DNA from: Pseudomonadota bacterium
Lineage (GTDB): Bacteria > Pseudomonadota > Gammaproteobacteria > Burkholderiales > Gallionellaceae
NCBI GenBank assembly: GCA_021782995.1
Contig: JAJXUI010000009.1
Span: 1 to 64,000 of the forward strand
Direction: 5' to 3'
Length of the DNA stretch: 64,000 nt
The number at the start of each line of letters is the position of its first letter. The first letter of the stretch is position 1. Positions 1-10,323 of this stretch are shown one piece after another. The translations under genes were made by a program, and so were the position numbers. The notes under the pieces are model-generated. The model was not told the origin of the DNA and did not search any database. It worked only from the letters and a program-made list of their open reading frames with translations.

Positions 1-357
1 GCGCCAGGCAGCGCCCATGCAGAAACGACCGGCGCCGTTGTCCTTCGCCGCCTGTGCAGCCCGCACCACCTCGCTGACATCCAGCATCTTGCGGTTTTCC
101 ACGCCGGTGGAATGGAAGGCTGACTGCGGGCAGTAGCCGCAATCCTCGGAGCAGCCGCCGGTCTTGATCGAAATCAGCGTGGAGAGCTGTACCTGGTTGG
201 GATCGAAATGTTCACGGTGCACCTGTTGTGCGCGGAACATCAGGTCATTGAAGGGCAGCTTGAACAGGGTCTCGATTTCTTCCACACTCCAGCGTGCTGT
301 GTCACGGGAGGTTTCTATCTGGGCTGGACGGTAGAGCTTGACAGTCTGGGTTTGCAT
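1..357 (-). CDS. bioB: Biotin synthase BioB, N-terminal part (runs off window start)
   Basis: Minus-strand translation [72 protein letters not shown] with the radical-SAM CxxxCxxC motif. Confidence 0.95.
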   Translation of the reverse strand, partial: MQTQTVKLYRPAQIETSRDTARWSVEEIETLFKLPFNDLMFRAQQVHREHFDPNQVQLSTLISIKTGGCSEDCGYCPQSAFHSTGVENRKMLDVSEVVRAAQAAKDNGAGRFCMGAAWR

Positions 358-366
358 GTTATGTTA

Positions 367-395
367 AATATAATAATATAATCAATATGTTAATA
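367..395. repeat. Copy of dispersed AT-rich intergenic motif (rc contains TGATTATATTATTATATT)
   Basis: Exact 18-mer (rc at 367-384) shared with 40076-40093. Confidence 0.6.
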
Positions 396-439
396 ATGTC
401 GACGTCAAATTAGGGTGTTAACTCAGCGTCCGCGTAAAC

Positions 440-1153
440 ATGTCAATTTTAAATCAGATTTTCCTGAATATCTGCCTAATCATTAGGCAGATACTTCCCC
501 CGCAACCTTGCCTGTTGTGCGGTTCAGCTACAACACGCCAAGGCTGGTGCGCAGCCTGTCATGCGACTTTGCCCGCTTATTCGGCAAGTAAATGCCCGGT
601 ATGTGCGCTACCCACGCCCCATGGCGAAACATGCGGACGTTGCCAGCAGCAGCCGCCTCACTTCAGCCGCACATGTGCTGCCTACGTTTACTCATTTCCT
701 CTGGACAAACTGATCCTGGCATTGAAATTTCGCGCCCAATTCCAGCTGGCTCGCCCCTTGGCTGAGGCAATGGCCCAGCAAATACAGCGTATGCCGGATT
801 GCCTGGTGGCCATGCCGCTACATCCTCATCGGCTGCGAGTACGCGGCTATAACCAGTCACAGCTGCTGGCCAGGGAGCTAGCCCGGCAACTCAGGCTGCC
901 CCTGTTTTCTTCCGCCTGCATGCGGACACGCAATACCTCCACCCAGTCCACACTGAAATGGAAAGACCGCAACAGAAACCTGCGCGACGCCTTCAGCTGT
1001 TCGGCGGCAATTTCGGGCAAGCATGTAGCCATCGTGGATGATGTGATGACTTCCGGCAGTTCGGTCAATGAACTGGCTAAATCATTGCGTGCCGCCGGCG
1101 CGACCGAAGTCAGCGTCTGGGTAATCGCACGCACACTGCCGGATGATCGATGA
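440..1153 (+). CDS. comF: ComF family phosphoribosyltransferase-like protein
   Basis: N-terminal Cys-rich zinc ribbon (CLLCGS..GWCAACH..CPVCALP..CGRCQ) and PRPP motif VAIVDDVMTSGSS. Confidence 0.9.
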   Translation: MSILNQIFLNICLIIRQILPPQPCLLCGSATTRQGWCAACHATLPAYSASKCPVCALPTPHGETCGRCQQQPPHFSRTCAAYVYSFPLDKLILALKFRAQFQLARPLAEAMAQQIQRMPDCLVAMPLHPHRLRVRGYNQSQLLARELARQLRLPLFSSACMRTRNTSTQSTLKWKDRNRNLRDAFSCSAAISGKHVAIVDDVMTSGSSVNELAKSLRAAGATEVSVWVIARTLPDDR

Positions 1154-1211
1154 CATCAGGCATCCAGCCCTGCATAAGGGCTTGATGATGTTTCACAAAT
1201 TTGAACTTCTC

Positions 1212-1238
1212 TAAAGCCTTGCACTATATTGACGATAA
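1212..1238 (+). promoter_or_regulatory. Putative FliA (sigma-28) promoter upstream of chemoreceptor gene
   Basis: TAAA (1212-1215) - 15 nt - GACGATAA (1231-1238); consensus TAAA-N15-GCCGATAA, 7/8 match in the -10 element. Confidence 0.75.
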
Positions 1239-1370
1239 CAAATTGTATTTTTATGAACTAATGCAGGAAAACCAACTTCCTGCCCGCATGACTGTTTACC
1301 CAAACGCCATGAACCTGCCGATACTGGTGGTTCTAGTGCAGGGAACATTCTTTACAGGAGTACGCTTACG

Positions 1371-3317
1371 ATGAACCTTCTCGCACCAGGCATCACGCTT
1401 TTGGGCCGTATGAAATATGCTTACAAGTTCGGCATGATCAGCCTGATATTCGTTGCGCCCATTACTGTGCTGATTTATTTCTTCATCACTGAGGTGAACG
1501 AAGGCATCGATTTTGCAAGCAAGGAAATTTCGGGGGTGCATTACATCGTTCCCGTTCGCGGCGTGCTTGAATCCATGCAGCAGCATCGTGGATTGGCTGC
1601 CGCACTGCTGAATGGCGATGCTTCATTTTCCGAAATGCTTGATGCCAAGGAGAAGCAGCTGACTGTTCTGCTTGCAAAAGTTGATGTCATTGATGCAAGC
1701 ACAGGCAAGGAACTCAGGGTCAGCGAAAAGTGGTCAGCCATCAAGAGGCGTTGGGAAAGCTTGCGCAGCAAGAACCGCAACATGAGTGCAAATGACAGTA
1801 CCCGGGAACACACCGAAATCATCCACTCGCTGATGACACTCATCAACGATGCCGCAGACAATTCAAACCTGACACTCGACCCGGATCTCGACAGCTATTA
1901 TGTCATGGATGCCATCGTCAACAGGCTGCCTGAAATCAGTGAAAGCCTGGGCCAGGTTCGGGCGATTGGTTCCATCATTGCCACAAGGTCAGCCATTACC
2001 CCCGAAGAGCGCGCCCGCATGGCAATGCTGCAGGGATCAATTGACAATGCGCTCGACGCCACTATTCACGGACTGAATCTGGCATTCAAGGTCAACCCTA
2101 AGCTCGCCAGGGAACTGGGCAGTCGCCCCGCAGAAGCCAAGGCAGCCATTGAAATCTTTTCTTCACTGCTCAAGGATAAATTCATCCATGCAGAAAAAAT
2201 CCAGATGGATCCGAAACAGTATTTTGCAAATGCCACAAGGGTCATCGACAACGTATATGGCATGCATGATGCCCTGACGCCACAACTGGACACCCTGCTG
2301 CTGCAGCGCATCGACAGATTTTCCAGCAAGCGTTTCTGGATACTCACCTTTGTTGCATTGATGCTTCTGCTTGTCGCTTATTTGTATGGTGCATTTTTCC
2401 AGTCTGTCACGCGGGTGGTAAACAGCCTGGACAAGGCTACCCAGGCCATGTCCAATGGCAATCTGGCGCTTCGCGCAGAGGTGCTGGGCAATGACGAACT
2501 GGCACGTGTTGCCATCAGTTTCAACAGCATGGCGGAAAACCTTTCCGGTATCGTGAGAGATGTCCGCTACGCCGCGAACAGCCTTGCCTCATCATCGGAA
2601 GAAGTCTCCGCTACCGCACAATCCCTGTCGCAGGCATCCAGCGAACAGGCGGCTTCGGTGGAACAAACCAGCGCCTCGATCGAACAGATGACGGCCAGCA
2701 TCAACCAGAATACGGAAAACGCCAAGGTCACGGACAGCATCGCAACGCAGGCATCGAAGCAGGCAATCGAGGGGGGCCAGGCGGTACAGGCTACTGTCAA
2801 TGCCATGCACCAGATCGCAGACAAGATCGGCATCATTGATGACATCGCCTACCAGACCAACTTGCTGGCATTGAATGCCGCTATCGAAGCCGCCCGCGCC
2901 GGCGATCATGGCAAGGGCTTTGCCGTGGTTGCCGCCGAGGTGCGCAAACTGGCGGAACGCAGCCAGGTAGCCGCACAGGAAATTGGCGAAGTCGCCCGGA
3001 ATAGCGTCGGTCTTGCCCAGAAGGCAGGGCAGTTGCTGACCGAAATGGTGCCGGCCATCAACAATACCTCAGACAGGGTACAGGAAATCAGCGCAGCCAG
3101 CGAAGAGCAGTCTGCAGGGGCCGCACAGGTCAATACCGCCATGGGACAGATGAGCCAGATCACCCAGCAAAACGCTTCCAGCTCGGAGGAACTTGCGGCA
3201 ACTGCGGAAGAAATGAGCAATCATGCCGAACAGCTGCAGCAAATCATGAGTTTCTTCCAGTTCAGCACGATTGCAAATGGCAAACCGAACAGCCCAATCT
3301 CCCAAAATCAACGATAG
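1371..3317 (+). CDS. Methyl-accepting chemotaxis protein with NIT-like helical sensor domain and HAMP
   Basis: TM helices, HAMP, signature [44 protein letters not shown]; sensor pattern [29 protein letters not shown] resembles nitrate/nitrite-sensing domains. Confidence 0.92.
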   Translation: MNLLAPGITLLGRMKYAYKFGMISLIFVAPITVLIYFFITEVNEGIDFASKEISGVHYIVPVRGVLESMQQHRGLAAALLNGDASFSEMLDAKEKQLTVLLAKVDVIDASTGKELRVSEKWSAIKRRWESLRSKNRNMSANDSTREHTEIIHSLMTLINDAADNSNLTLDPDLDSYYVMDAIVNRLPEISESLGQVRAIGSIIATRSAITPEERARMAMLQGSIDNALDATIHGLNLAFKVNPKLARELGSRPAEAKAAIEIFSSLLKDKFIHAEKIQMDPKQYFANATRVIDNVYGMHDALTPQLDTLLLQRIDRFSSKRFWILTFVALMLLLVAYLYGAFFQSVTRVVNSLDKATQAMSNGNLALRAEVLGNDELARVAISFNSMAENLSGIVRDVRYAANSLASSSEEVSATAQSLSQASSEQAASVEQTSASIEQMTASINQNTENAKVTDSIATQASKQAIEGGQAVQATVNAMHQIADKIGIIDDIAYQTNLLALNAAIEAARAGDHGKGFAVVAAEVRKLAERSQVAAQEIGEVARNSVGLAQKAGQLLTEMVPAINNTSDRVQEISAASEEQSAGAAQVNTAMGQMSQITQQNASSSEELAATAEEMSNHAEQLQQIMSFFQFSTIANGKPNSPISQNQR

Positions 3318-3410
3318 CCCGCACCCATCTCTCCCCGCAAAACTCCCTCATCTGATGTAGCATCATCCATCCGCTCCCAGGCAAACGTGACCGACTTCGC
3401 ATGCCTGATT

Positions 3411-3437
3411 TTAATTAAATATAATCAATAAGATATA
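3411..3437. repeat. Copy of dispersed AT-rich intergenic motif
   Basis: TTAATTAAATATAATCAATAAGATATA; rc contains TTATTGATTATATTTAATTAA. Confidence 0.5.
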
Positions 3438-3560
3438 AAATTTATAAATTTCAGGAATATTTGCCCTGTGTGCCGCGTCTTACAGTCGGATGATTGATTT
3501 TCATCTCACGCCTTGCTTCCCTTGGCGTGTATTCCCGGGTAATCCTGGGGATTTTTCATG

Positions 3561-3600
3561 CCCTTGATGATCGCTCGCACCGTATCAAGGGTATTTTTTT
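3561..3600 (+). terminator. Rho-independent terminator-like element, plus orientation
   Basis: CCCTTGAT (3561-3568) / ATCAAGGG (3584-3591) perfect 8-bp inverted repeat followed by TATTTTTTT. Confidence 0.6.
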
Positions 3601-3645
3601 GCCTGCTGATTATGCGTATGGTGGTGTTGGCTACAGGTGTGATAT

Positions 3646-4929
3646 TTACAGCGATTTGAGCTGCTGCTGTACAAAATTGCGCAATTCGTCACTCAAACGG
3701 TTGCTGTCGAGCGCGCTCTGGAATGCGGTGCGCGCCTCTTCCTTCCTGTTTTCTGCGCGCAAGGAAATGCCCAGTCCCATCTGCCACACCGCATTTCCCG
3801 GATTCAGCTGCACCGCTTTCGTGAACAGGCCTATCGCCTCCTGATGGCGTCCCATCTTTTGCAGCAACGCCGCGTGGAATGACAGATACTCGCCATCCCT
3901 GAACGCGAATTGCTGGCTGACCTGCAATGTCTCCAGTGCTGCACCGGATTCCTTCCGCTCAACCTGCAGCCTGGCAAGAAGCAATGCCAGCCGGGTCTGC
4001 TGTGCATTCGCAAGCAAACCTTCATGCATCAGTTTTTCTGCATCATCAAGCCGCTGCATTTCGATCAGCATCGACGCCATTGCCAGCCTCGCCGGCTCAT
4101 GGGACGGGTCCAGCTTGATGGCATTTTCATATCCGATCAGCGCCTCACTCACCAGCCCCTGATGCTGCAACTGCAGCGAACGCCGGTATTCATTCTCAGC
4201 CTGCTGCTGCAGGCTGATGCGGGTGGCGTGTTTTTCCACCTGACCATCAGTCGCATTCTGTGCGGCTGCCGCCTCCCGGGGCGCCACCATCTCCGGCCTG
4301 CTCACATTATCTTTCTCTGCTGCCCTGTTCCCGACCGCAACATTCAGTTGTGCCTCAAACGGGAAAGGCTTGCCTGTGCGGGCACTGCGGTCGGTCAACA
4401 GCACCTGCCATGTACCTGCCGTTTTCCCCACATTAACCTTGAGTTCCAGCATCGAGTCGTTACGGTTCAAGATTTCACGGTCTGCATACTCGACGCCGTG
4501 GTTGTCACGCAGTGACACCCTGGCAACCTGATTGAAATGCACACCATAAACAACCAGCTTGCGCGGCAGTCCTGTAGCCGGCATGATCGCCGGGGAGATG
4601 GATGAAATTTCCGGAACCGGATCGACCGCCGGGATGCTGCGGGCAGCTGGCGCATTGGCAACAGACACCTGGGCGACCACTGGCTCAGGCAAACTGGAGG
4701 CTTTGCCCGGATGCACGGCCGGTACTGAAGTTTCAGCGCGCAAATAAAGCGCTGAATACACCAGCCACACGATGCCGACCAGGAACAGCATGCCGATGGC
4801 ACCCGTCAGGATCCACAACAGAATTTCCCGCGATGAACGGTAATACACCACCCTGACCGCGGGGTCATCCAGACCGTCCGTCGCCCCCCGTTTTTCAAGA
4901 TCTTTCAACACCTGATTGATCACACTCAT
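3646..4929 (-). CDS. mshN: MSHA biogenesis protein MshN (TPR protein)
   Basis: MSVINQVLKDLEKRG start, single TM, C-terminal TPRs; last gene of the MSHA locus. Confidence 0.85.
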   Translation of the reverse strand: MSVINQVLKDLEKRGATDGLDDPAVRVVYYRSSREILLWILTGAIGMLFLVGIVWLVYSALYLRAETSVPAVHPGKASSLPEPVVAQVSVANAPAARSIPAVDPVPEISSISPAIMPATGLPRKLVVYGVHFNQVARVSLRDNHGVEYADREILNRNDSMLELKVNVGKTAGTWQVLLTDRSARTGKPFPFEAQLNVAVGNRAAEKDNVSRPEMVAPREAAAAQNATDGQVEKHATRISLQQQAENEYRRSLQLQHQGLVSEALIGYENAIKLDPSHEPARLAMASMLIEMQRLDDAEKLMHEGLLANAQQTRLALLLARLQVERKESGAALETLQVSQQFAFRDGEYLSFHAALLQKMGRHQEAIGLFTKAVQLNPGNAVWQMGLGISLRAENRKEEARTAFQSALDSNRLSDELRNFVQQQLKSL

Positions 4930-5852
4930 TTCATCACCATCCAACTGATCACCAGCTCCGCCCCCAGCAACAGGGCAAATGCCGACCATAACCATTTATG
5001 CCAGTCTGTCCTCGATTCCGGCGTATCGGCTGCTGCCTTGCCGATATGCCGCGATGTCACCTGCTTTCTGCCTTCGCCATACGCCAGCATCATGGCCTTG
5101 CTGGCGATAATATTCACCAGCCGAGGGGTGCCGCCTGTCACCCTGTGCAACCGTGCCACGGCGCCGGTACTGAACAGGGTTTCCCCAGTGTACCCGGACA
5201 CCCCCAGGCGATAACGCAGATAACGGTCCAGCTCATCCCTGTGCAGGCCTTTCAGGTGATACTGGAAACTGATGCGCTGGCGTAACTGTCGAACAGAATT
5301 CTGTTTCAATCTTTCATCCAGCTCAGGCTGGCCAAATAGCACCACCTGCATCAATTTGCGCTTTTCGGTTTCAAGGTTGGTCAGCAGGCGCAACACCTCC
5401 AGGCTTTCCAGCGGCATGGCCTGCGCTTCATCAAGGCAGACTATCACCCGTTTGCCTTCACGTGCAAATTCCAGCAACACCCTGGTGAGCTGCTTGAGAA
5501 TTTCATGTTGTTCCTGCTGGGCGTCGACGCTGGCATGGAATTCTTCTGCGAGCGCCAGCAAAAGGCTGCGCGGCTCCAGGTAGGGATTGGGCAGGAAGGC
5601 TGTCACAAAACCGTGCTGATTATCTTGCTTCTGGTTTGCATCGGCAAGATTGGCCAGGAATTTCCTGCACAGCATGGTCTTGCCGTTACCCACCTCACCT
5701 GTGATCTTGATGAAACCCTCGCCCTGCATGGCGGCCACCATCAGCGTATTCATCGCCTCCTGGTATGCTGAACAGGCAAAATAGAAACTGGTATCCGGCG
5801 TCAGGGTAAAGGGCGGTTCGCTCAGGCCGAAATGGGATAGATACATGCTCAA
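4926..5852 (-). CDS. mshM: MSHA biogenesis protein MshM (ExeA-like AAA ATPase)
   Basis: YLSHFGLSEPPFTLTPDTSFYFAC; Walker A GEVGNGKT; Walker B RVIVCLDEAQ. Confidence 0.9.
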   Translation of the reverse strand: MSMYLSHFGLSEPPFTLTPDTSFYFACSAYQEAMNTLMVAAMQGEGFIKITGEVGNGKTMLCRKFLANLADANQKQDNQHGFVTAFLPNPYLEPRSLLLALAEEFHASVDAQQEQHEILKQLTRVLLEFAREGKRVIVCLDEAQAMPLESLEVLRLLTNLETEKRKLMQVVLFGQPELDERLKQNSVRQLRQRISFQYHLKGLHRDELDRYLRYRLGVSGYTGETLFSTGAVARLHRVTGGTPRLVNIIASKAMMLAYGEGRKQVTSRHIGKAAADTPESRTDWHKWLWSAFALLLGAELVISWMVMK

Positions 5853-7522
5853 CGTGTCAGGGACTGGATACGATCCCGGCTGCGTATCAGGTCATCCGAC
5901 CAGTCCGTCTCACCCGTGATCACTGTCGGCTTGATCAGGATGACCAGCTCACGCTTCTCATTACGTCTGCTGGACTGGCCGAAAATCAGCTTGGAAAGAC
6001 CTGGCAATCCCGAATCCTCATCTACAGTTGCCTGGCGCATCAATCCGCCGATTGCCACAATCTGCCCATCGCGCGCACGCACGATGCTATCGGTTTCCGA
6101 TATCGAGCTTGAAGCCATCGGCAAAGTGTAAGTGCCTGCTGATGCACCTAGATTCAGCACCTTGTTGACCGTCGTCACCTGACCTACGGATGGATGCACA
6201 TGCAGGATGATTTCATTGTTGGCATCAATACGCGGCGTCACGTCCAGTGCAATGCCCGAAAAGAACGGCTGCAATGTGACTGATGGGGTGGTGGTGGCTG
6301 TCGAACCGACTGCAGTTGTTGTGGTGGTGACCCCGGTCACGAAAAACTCGTCAGTGCCGACTTTCAGCACGGCCTTCTGGTTGTTCAGCGTGGAAATCCT
6401 CGGGCTGGAAAGCACGTGCACACTGCCCTGTGTTTCCAGGAAATTCATCAATGCTGCAAAATTTCCGGTCTGGAAGGCAAGTCCGAACACACTGCCATTA
6501 TTCGTCGAAAGGCCACTCAGGTTGGTTCCTGGCACCGAAGTCAGCGCTGACCCCGTCAGTGAGGTTGCTGCCGCACTGGTCTGGCTCAGCGTGGTACCGG
6601 CTGCAACCTGGCCGACAGAAGTAAATGCCTTGCCATTTTCATTGTAGGAGAACGAACCCCAGTTCACACCTGTCTGCATCGAATCAGTCAAGGACACCTC
6701 GATGATTTTTGCTTCCAGCATGACCTGCCGCTCCAGGGAAACCTGGGATGCCTTCAGGTAGGCCGCCACGTTCTTCAGTTCTTCCGGCATGGCCCTTACC
6801 ACAATGACACCGGTCATCGGGCTGATCACGACACTGCGGCCCTTGTCCGTGCCGACAATGGCCTGCAATGCCTGCGTCAGCTCTGACCAGAAATTGGTAT
6901 CGATTTCCGTATTGATCCGGCTGCTGTCCAGCGACTTGCCGGAAGAACCGCCCGACGGGTTCGGCGCAGGCAGGCCACCGCTTGCCGGCACAGGCGAGGC
7001 AGTATCCCCTATGGAGCTGGATGAGACACGCAGCGATGATGTTCCCACCCGTTTACCCGTCAGGTAGTTGACCTGGAAAATCCGTGTCTGCATGCTGATG
7101 CCCTGCACATATATGCGCGAACCATCCACCTTGTAATCGTAACCATAGGTATTGCGTATGGCTTCCAGCGCCTCAAATACGGTGACATCCTTCAGGCTCA
7201 TGGAAATGCTGCCAGTCATGTCGGGTGGCACCACGACGCTATAGCGTGTGCCGGATACGATGGCTGCAAATACCTGGCTGGCAGGCGTGTTGTTGACCGA
7301 CAGATCAAAGCGCGTTTCGCGATTTTGCGCTTCTGCAGCGCCAGCCTGCTGACTCAACGGCGGCAACAAGGCATTGTTTACTGCCTCCTGCTGGCCGGCT
7401 TCCTGCTTGCGCGTCATCGCATCAAGCTCTTTCTGAATCGCATCGGCTGTCTGGTTCCTGCTTTTGGTCGTCGAGGAACACGAAACCAGCAAAGTCAGCA
7501 AACCCAAAATGAACAAGCGCAT
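5849..7522 (-). CDS. mshL: MSHA secretin MshL
   Basis: Lipoprotein signal (LVSCSS), STN-like and secretin domains (VHVLSSPRISTLNNQKAVLKVGTDEFFV). Confidence 0.92.
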   Translation of the reverse strand: MRLFILGLLTLLVSCSSTTKSRNQTADAIQKELDAMTRKQEAGQQEAVNNALLPPLSQQAGAAEAQNRETRFDLSVNNTPASQVFAAIVSGTRYSVVVPPDMTGSISMSLKDVTVFEALEAIRNTYGYDYKVDGSRIYVQGISMQTRIFQVNYLTGKRVGTSSLRVSSSSIGDTASPVPASGGLPAPNPSGGSSGKSLDSSRINTEIDTNFWSELTQALQAIVGTDKGRSVVISPMTGVIVVRAMPEELKNVAAYLKASQVSLERQVMLEAKIIEVSLTDSMQTGVNWGSFSYNENGKAFTSVGQVAAGTTLSQTSAAATSLTGSALTSVPGTNLSGLSTNNGSVFGLAFQTGNFAALMNFLETQGSVHVLSSPRISTLNNQKAVLKVGTDEFFVTGVTTTTTAVGSTATTTPSVTLQPFFSGIALDVTPRIDANNEIILHVHPSVGQVTTVNKVLNLGASAGTYTLPMASSSISETDSIVRARDGQIVAIGGLMRQATVDEDSGLPGLSKLIFGQSSRRNEKRELVILIKPTVITGETDWSDDLIRSRDRIQSLTR

Positions 7523-7974
7523 TATTCAACCTCCTTTACTCGGTCAGCGTCATGCACATCCCGCTGACCCGCTCCTATCCTGCATTCAGGCTGTTGTGCC
7601 TTCCTGTCCTTTTCCTGTTTGATCCTGAGCTCCACCGCAGGGTACAGATACATCACCCTGGTGCCAGCCGCACCCTGCAGTACCACCCTGTCTGCCATAA
7701 TCTCCACCAGCCGTTCACGTCCGAATTGCGCGCCCAGCAATACCGTTTTGCCATCAATGATGGCTGCACACCGCCTGCTAGAAATCACTACCGACTTCAA
7801 GCCCCGTGTATTCGACTGGTATCGGTGCGTATCGTCACGCGCATAACTTCCCGGGCCATAGGCCGGTCGTGTCGGGTCCTGAACCGCGACGGCCCATCCC
7901 GGCAAGAAACAGGGCAGGAGCAGCATTGCCACGGCCACGGCAGATTGCATCGCCTTGTTCAGATTTTCAGCCAT
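7522..7974 (-). CDS. mshK: MSHA biogenesis protein MshK-like
   Basis: Position between mshL and mshJ; signal peptide; PTRPAYGP motif and IDGKTVLLGAQFGRERLVEI. Confidence 0.75.
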   Translation of the reverse strand: MAENLNKAMQSAVAVAMLLLPCFLPGWAVAVQDPTRPAYGPGSYARDDTHRYQSNTRGLKSVVISSRRCAAIIDGKTVLLGAQFGRERLVEIMADRVVLQGAAGTRVMYLYPAVELRIKQEKDRKAQQPECRIGAGQRDVHDADRVKEVE

Positions 7975-8627
7975 GTCCTGTCCAGACTTAATGTATACAG
8001 TACCAGCGTCAACTCTGATATCGGGTATTTCACCGTTTTCAAATTCATTTTCGACCAGTACATCATCTGGTGCATATTCTCGAGTCGCGTCATGTACTGC
8101 TCCAGCTCCGCATAACTTCCACGCAAAGTCAGGCTTACACCATGCCTGAAGATGCGGGGCCTGGCTTCCGCGTTGCCTTCCCGGCTTTCCTGCGCTTCAT
8201 CCAGACCCGTCACCGGCAAGGATTTCAACTCCACCAGTCTCACACCCGGCAGGTTTTTCAGGATGCCCTGCAAATGTTTCGCCATGTTTTTTGGCTGGAC
8301 CAGGCGTGAACGGCTGTCATTCAGCAACAGGTTGCCTTCGGCAATTTCCTGCTTGAGGCGGTTGATTTCCAGACGCATGGGCGATCTGGAATCGGGGGAA
8401 TTATCCTGCATCACCGCATCGATCTGCGTACTGATCTGGTTCAAGGTTTTTTCCTGCTGCACCAGCTGGTCACCCAAGATGCGCTGCTTCAACACGACCG
8501 GCTCGATCAACAGGGTGTCGATCAACGAGAAAATGGCAACTGCCAGCGCGGCAAAGATCAGGATGCGTTCGCGCAAGGTCATCGCGTCATATTTTTCCAC
8601 CAGTTTGGCCATCCAGGGAAATTTCAT
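7959..8627 (-). CDS. mshJ: MSHA biogenesis protein MshJ
   Basis: KYDAMTLRERILIFAALAVAIFSLIDTLLIEP; position. Confidence 0.85.
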   Translation of the reverse strand: MKFPWMAKLVEKYDAMTLRERILIFAALAVAIFSLIDTLLIEPVVLKQRILGDQLVQQEKTLNQISTQIDAVMQDNSPDSRSPMRLEINRLKQEIAEGNLLLNDSRSRLVQPKNMAKHLQGILKNLPGVRLVELKSLPVTGLDEAQESREGNAEARPRIFRHGVSLTLRGSYAELEQYMTRLENMHQMMYWSKMNLKTVKYPISELTLVLYTLSLDRTWLKI

Positions 8628-9253
8628 TCACTTTCCCCTTTTTGCGGATCGGATCGCAGGTCAAACTCCAGGTACGGCACCTCAAGCGCCTTGCCGTTTC
8701 CATCTGCAGGATGCCGCATCACCATTGCTGTCAGCATTTTCCCCCGCATCACTTCCTCATGATTCAGGCGGACGATATATTCCGGTACCAGCTGCGGATT
8801 CATGGTCGCACCCTGCAACCGCATTTCCGTGGCATCGCCTTCTATTGCAATTCCGGTCAGCCACATGCCTTGCACGATCTGTCTTGCGAATGCCTGCATG
8901 TATGCCGAGTAGCCGGATACATTGCCAAGCGCCCCGCTTTTCAGCGCCTGTATGATTTCCCGCTGCGCAGCGGCCTCATCACTGACATTCTTCAGTTCCT
9001 GCTCAAGCGTGAGGCCGCCGCGCATGCGGGAAAATTCGGCCATGATGGCCAGCAGTTTTTTCTGGTTTTCATTGATTTGCCTGCGACCATCCTCCAGCAT
9101 TACGCCCATTTTGCTGGTCTGGTATTGCACCATGCCGTAATAGGCGAATGCACCAAGCATCACCAGTACGAGATAGACCAGAACGCTACGCGAGGAAAAT
9201 TCCGCATTGCGGCTGCGCTTTGCCTCGATATAGAGGTTGATCTGCTGGCTCAT
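8624..9253 (-). CDS. PilN-domain MSHA biogenesis protein (second MshI-type gene)
   Basis: MSQQINLYIEAKRSRNAEFSSRSVLVYLVLVMLGAFAYYG; 4-bp overlap with upstream gene. Confidence 0.8.
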   Translation of the reverse strand: MSQQINLYIEAKRSRNAEFSSRSVLVYLVLVMLGAFAYYGMVQYQTSKMGVMLEDGRRQINENQKKLLAIMAEFSRMRGGLTLEQELKNVSDEAAAQREIIQALKSGALGNVSGYSAYMQAFARQIVQGMWLTGIAIEGDATEMRLQGATMNPQLVPEYIVRLNHEEVMRGKMLTAMVMRHPADGNGKALEVPYLEFDLRSDPQKGESE

Positions 9254-10212
9254 GCGCCCCACTCCTTGTCACGCAAGGCCAGCCCCAGTGACTGCAGTGC
9301 AAGCAACTGCATTTCGTGTTGCTTCAGCTCCGGCACCGCCTGCAGGTCAATTACGCCGGCAAGGTCCATCTGCTGCACGGGCAATCCCAGGTTTTGCTCA
9401 AGCGGAGTTTCAAGACCCAGCCCTTTCGGGGCAGCCAGCAACAGCTTCTGTACTGCAAGATGGGCATACTGGCGATCAAAATGATCGAGCGAGCGTCTGA
9501 CCTCCACCTCCATTCTTTCGACTTGCTGCTGCCTGACCAGCTCGTCCGCATCCTGCAACTGGTTGATGCCGATTTCTATCCTGCGGGACAGGTAGAGCTC
9601 GGCAGCGGCGGTAAAGGTCAGGTAACTGCCATTTTCATCCACCACCAGCATCGCCAAGGCACGCCCGGGTTCCTCGAACAAGGCGGCAATATTCCGCTGT
9701 GCAAACTCAGGAACATCTATCACACGCAGGTTCAGATGCGCATTCCTGAACTTCTCTGTTCGACTGCGAAGCATCTCATTCCGCGCTGCCACCACATAAA
9801 TTGACTTGCTATTTTCCGTGCTGCCGTCACGCGATGGAATGTAAATGACATCCAGGTTGGCATCCTCCACCTTGTAATTCAACATGTCCTTCACACTCCA
9901 GCGCACTGCCGACCTGATTTCCTGATCCGGCACGTTAGGCGCATCGGTTTGCAGCAAATGGTATTCCCCCGGCTCAAGCAAGGTCGCTACAGCTTCCCGG
10001 CCAATTCCCATGATCTTGCTGGTTTTGCTGAATTCAGCGGAAAAATTCGAATCGTCCAGTACAACCTGCCTGGAGAAGCTGATAATTTTTGGTTTGCCGT
10101 CATTCCATACGGCCCTTGCGCAGCATATTGCGTCATGATGCAAAGTCACCGCAAACCCTGGATGGTCCTCGCGCTTTTTTTGAATCAATCGGGTTAATTG
10201 TGGAATTATCAT
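9250..10212 (-). CDS. mshI: MSHA biogenesis protein MshI (PilM-like)
   Basis: Actin-like PilM fold pattern EIRSAVRWSVKDMLNYKVEDANLDVIYIP..RNEMLRSRTEKFRNAHLNLRVIDVPEFAQRNIA. Confidence 0.85.
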   Translation of the reverse strand: MIIPQLTRLIQKKREDHPGFAVTLHHDAICCARAVWNDGKPKIISFSRQVVLDDSNFSAEFSKTSKIMGIGREAVATLLEPGEYHLLQTDAPNVPDQEIRSAVRWSVKDMLNYKVEDANLDVIYIPSRDGSTENSKSIYVVAARNEMLRSRTEKFRNAHLNLRVIDVPEFAQRNIAALFEEPGRALAMLVVDENGSYLTFTAAAELYLSRRIEIGINQLQDADELVRQQQVERMEVEVRRSLDHFDRQYAHLAVQKLLLAAPKGLGLETPLEQNLGLPVQQMDLAGVIDLQAVPELKQHEMQLLALQSLGLALRDKEWGA

Positions 10213-10323
10213 ATTTCACATGAAATTAATTCAATAACCCTTTGTTGTCAATAGTATTTTATGACTACGCGAGTTAATCATTAGTTGGCTACCCGCGCAA
10301 TACACCTTGCCGCATTTACGGCT

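Noticed and set aside
3494-3844. 116-aa plus-strand ORF
   Set aside because: Runs through the terminator-like hairpin and into antisense of mshN; no family resemblance.
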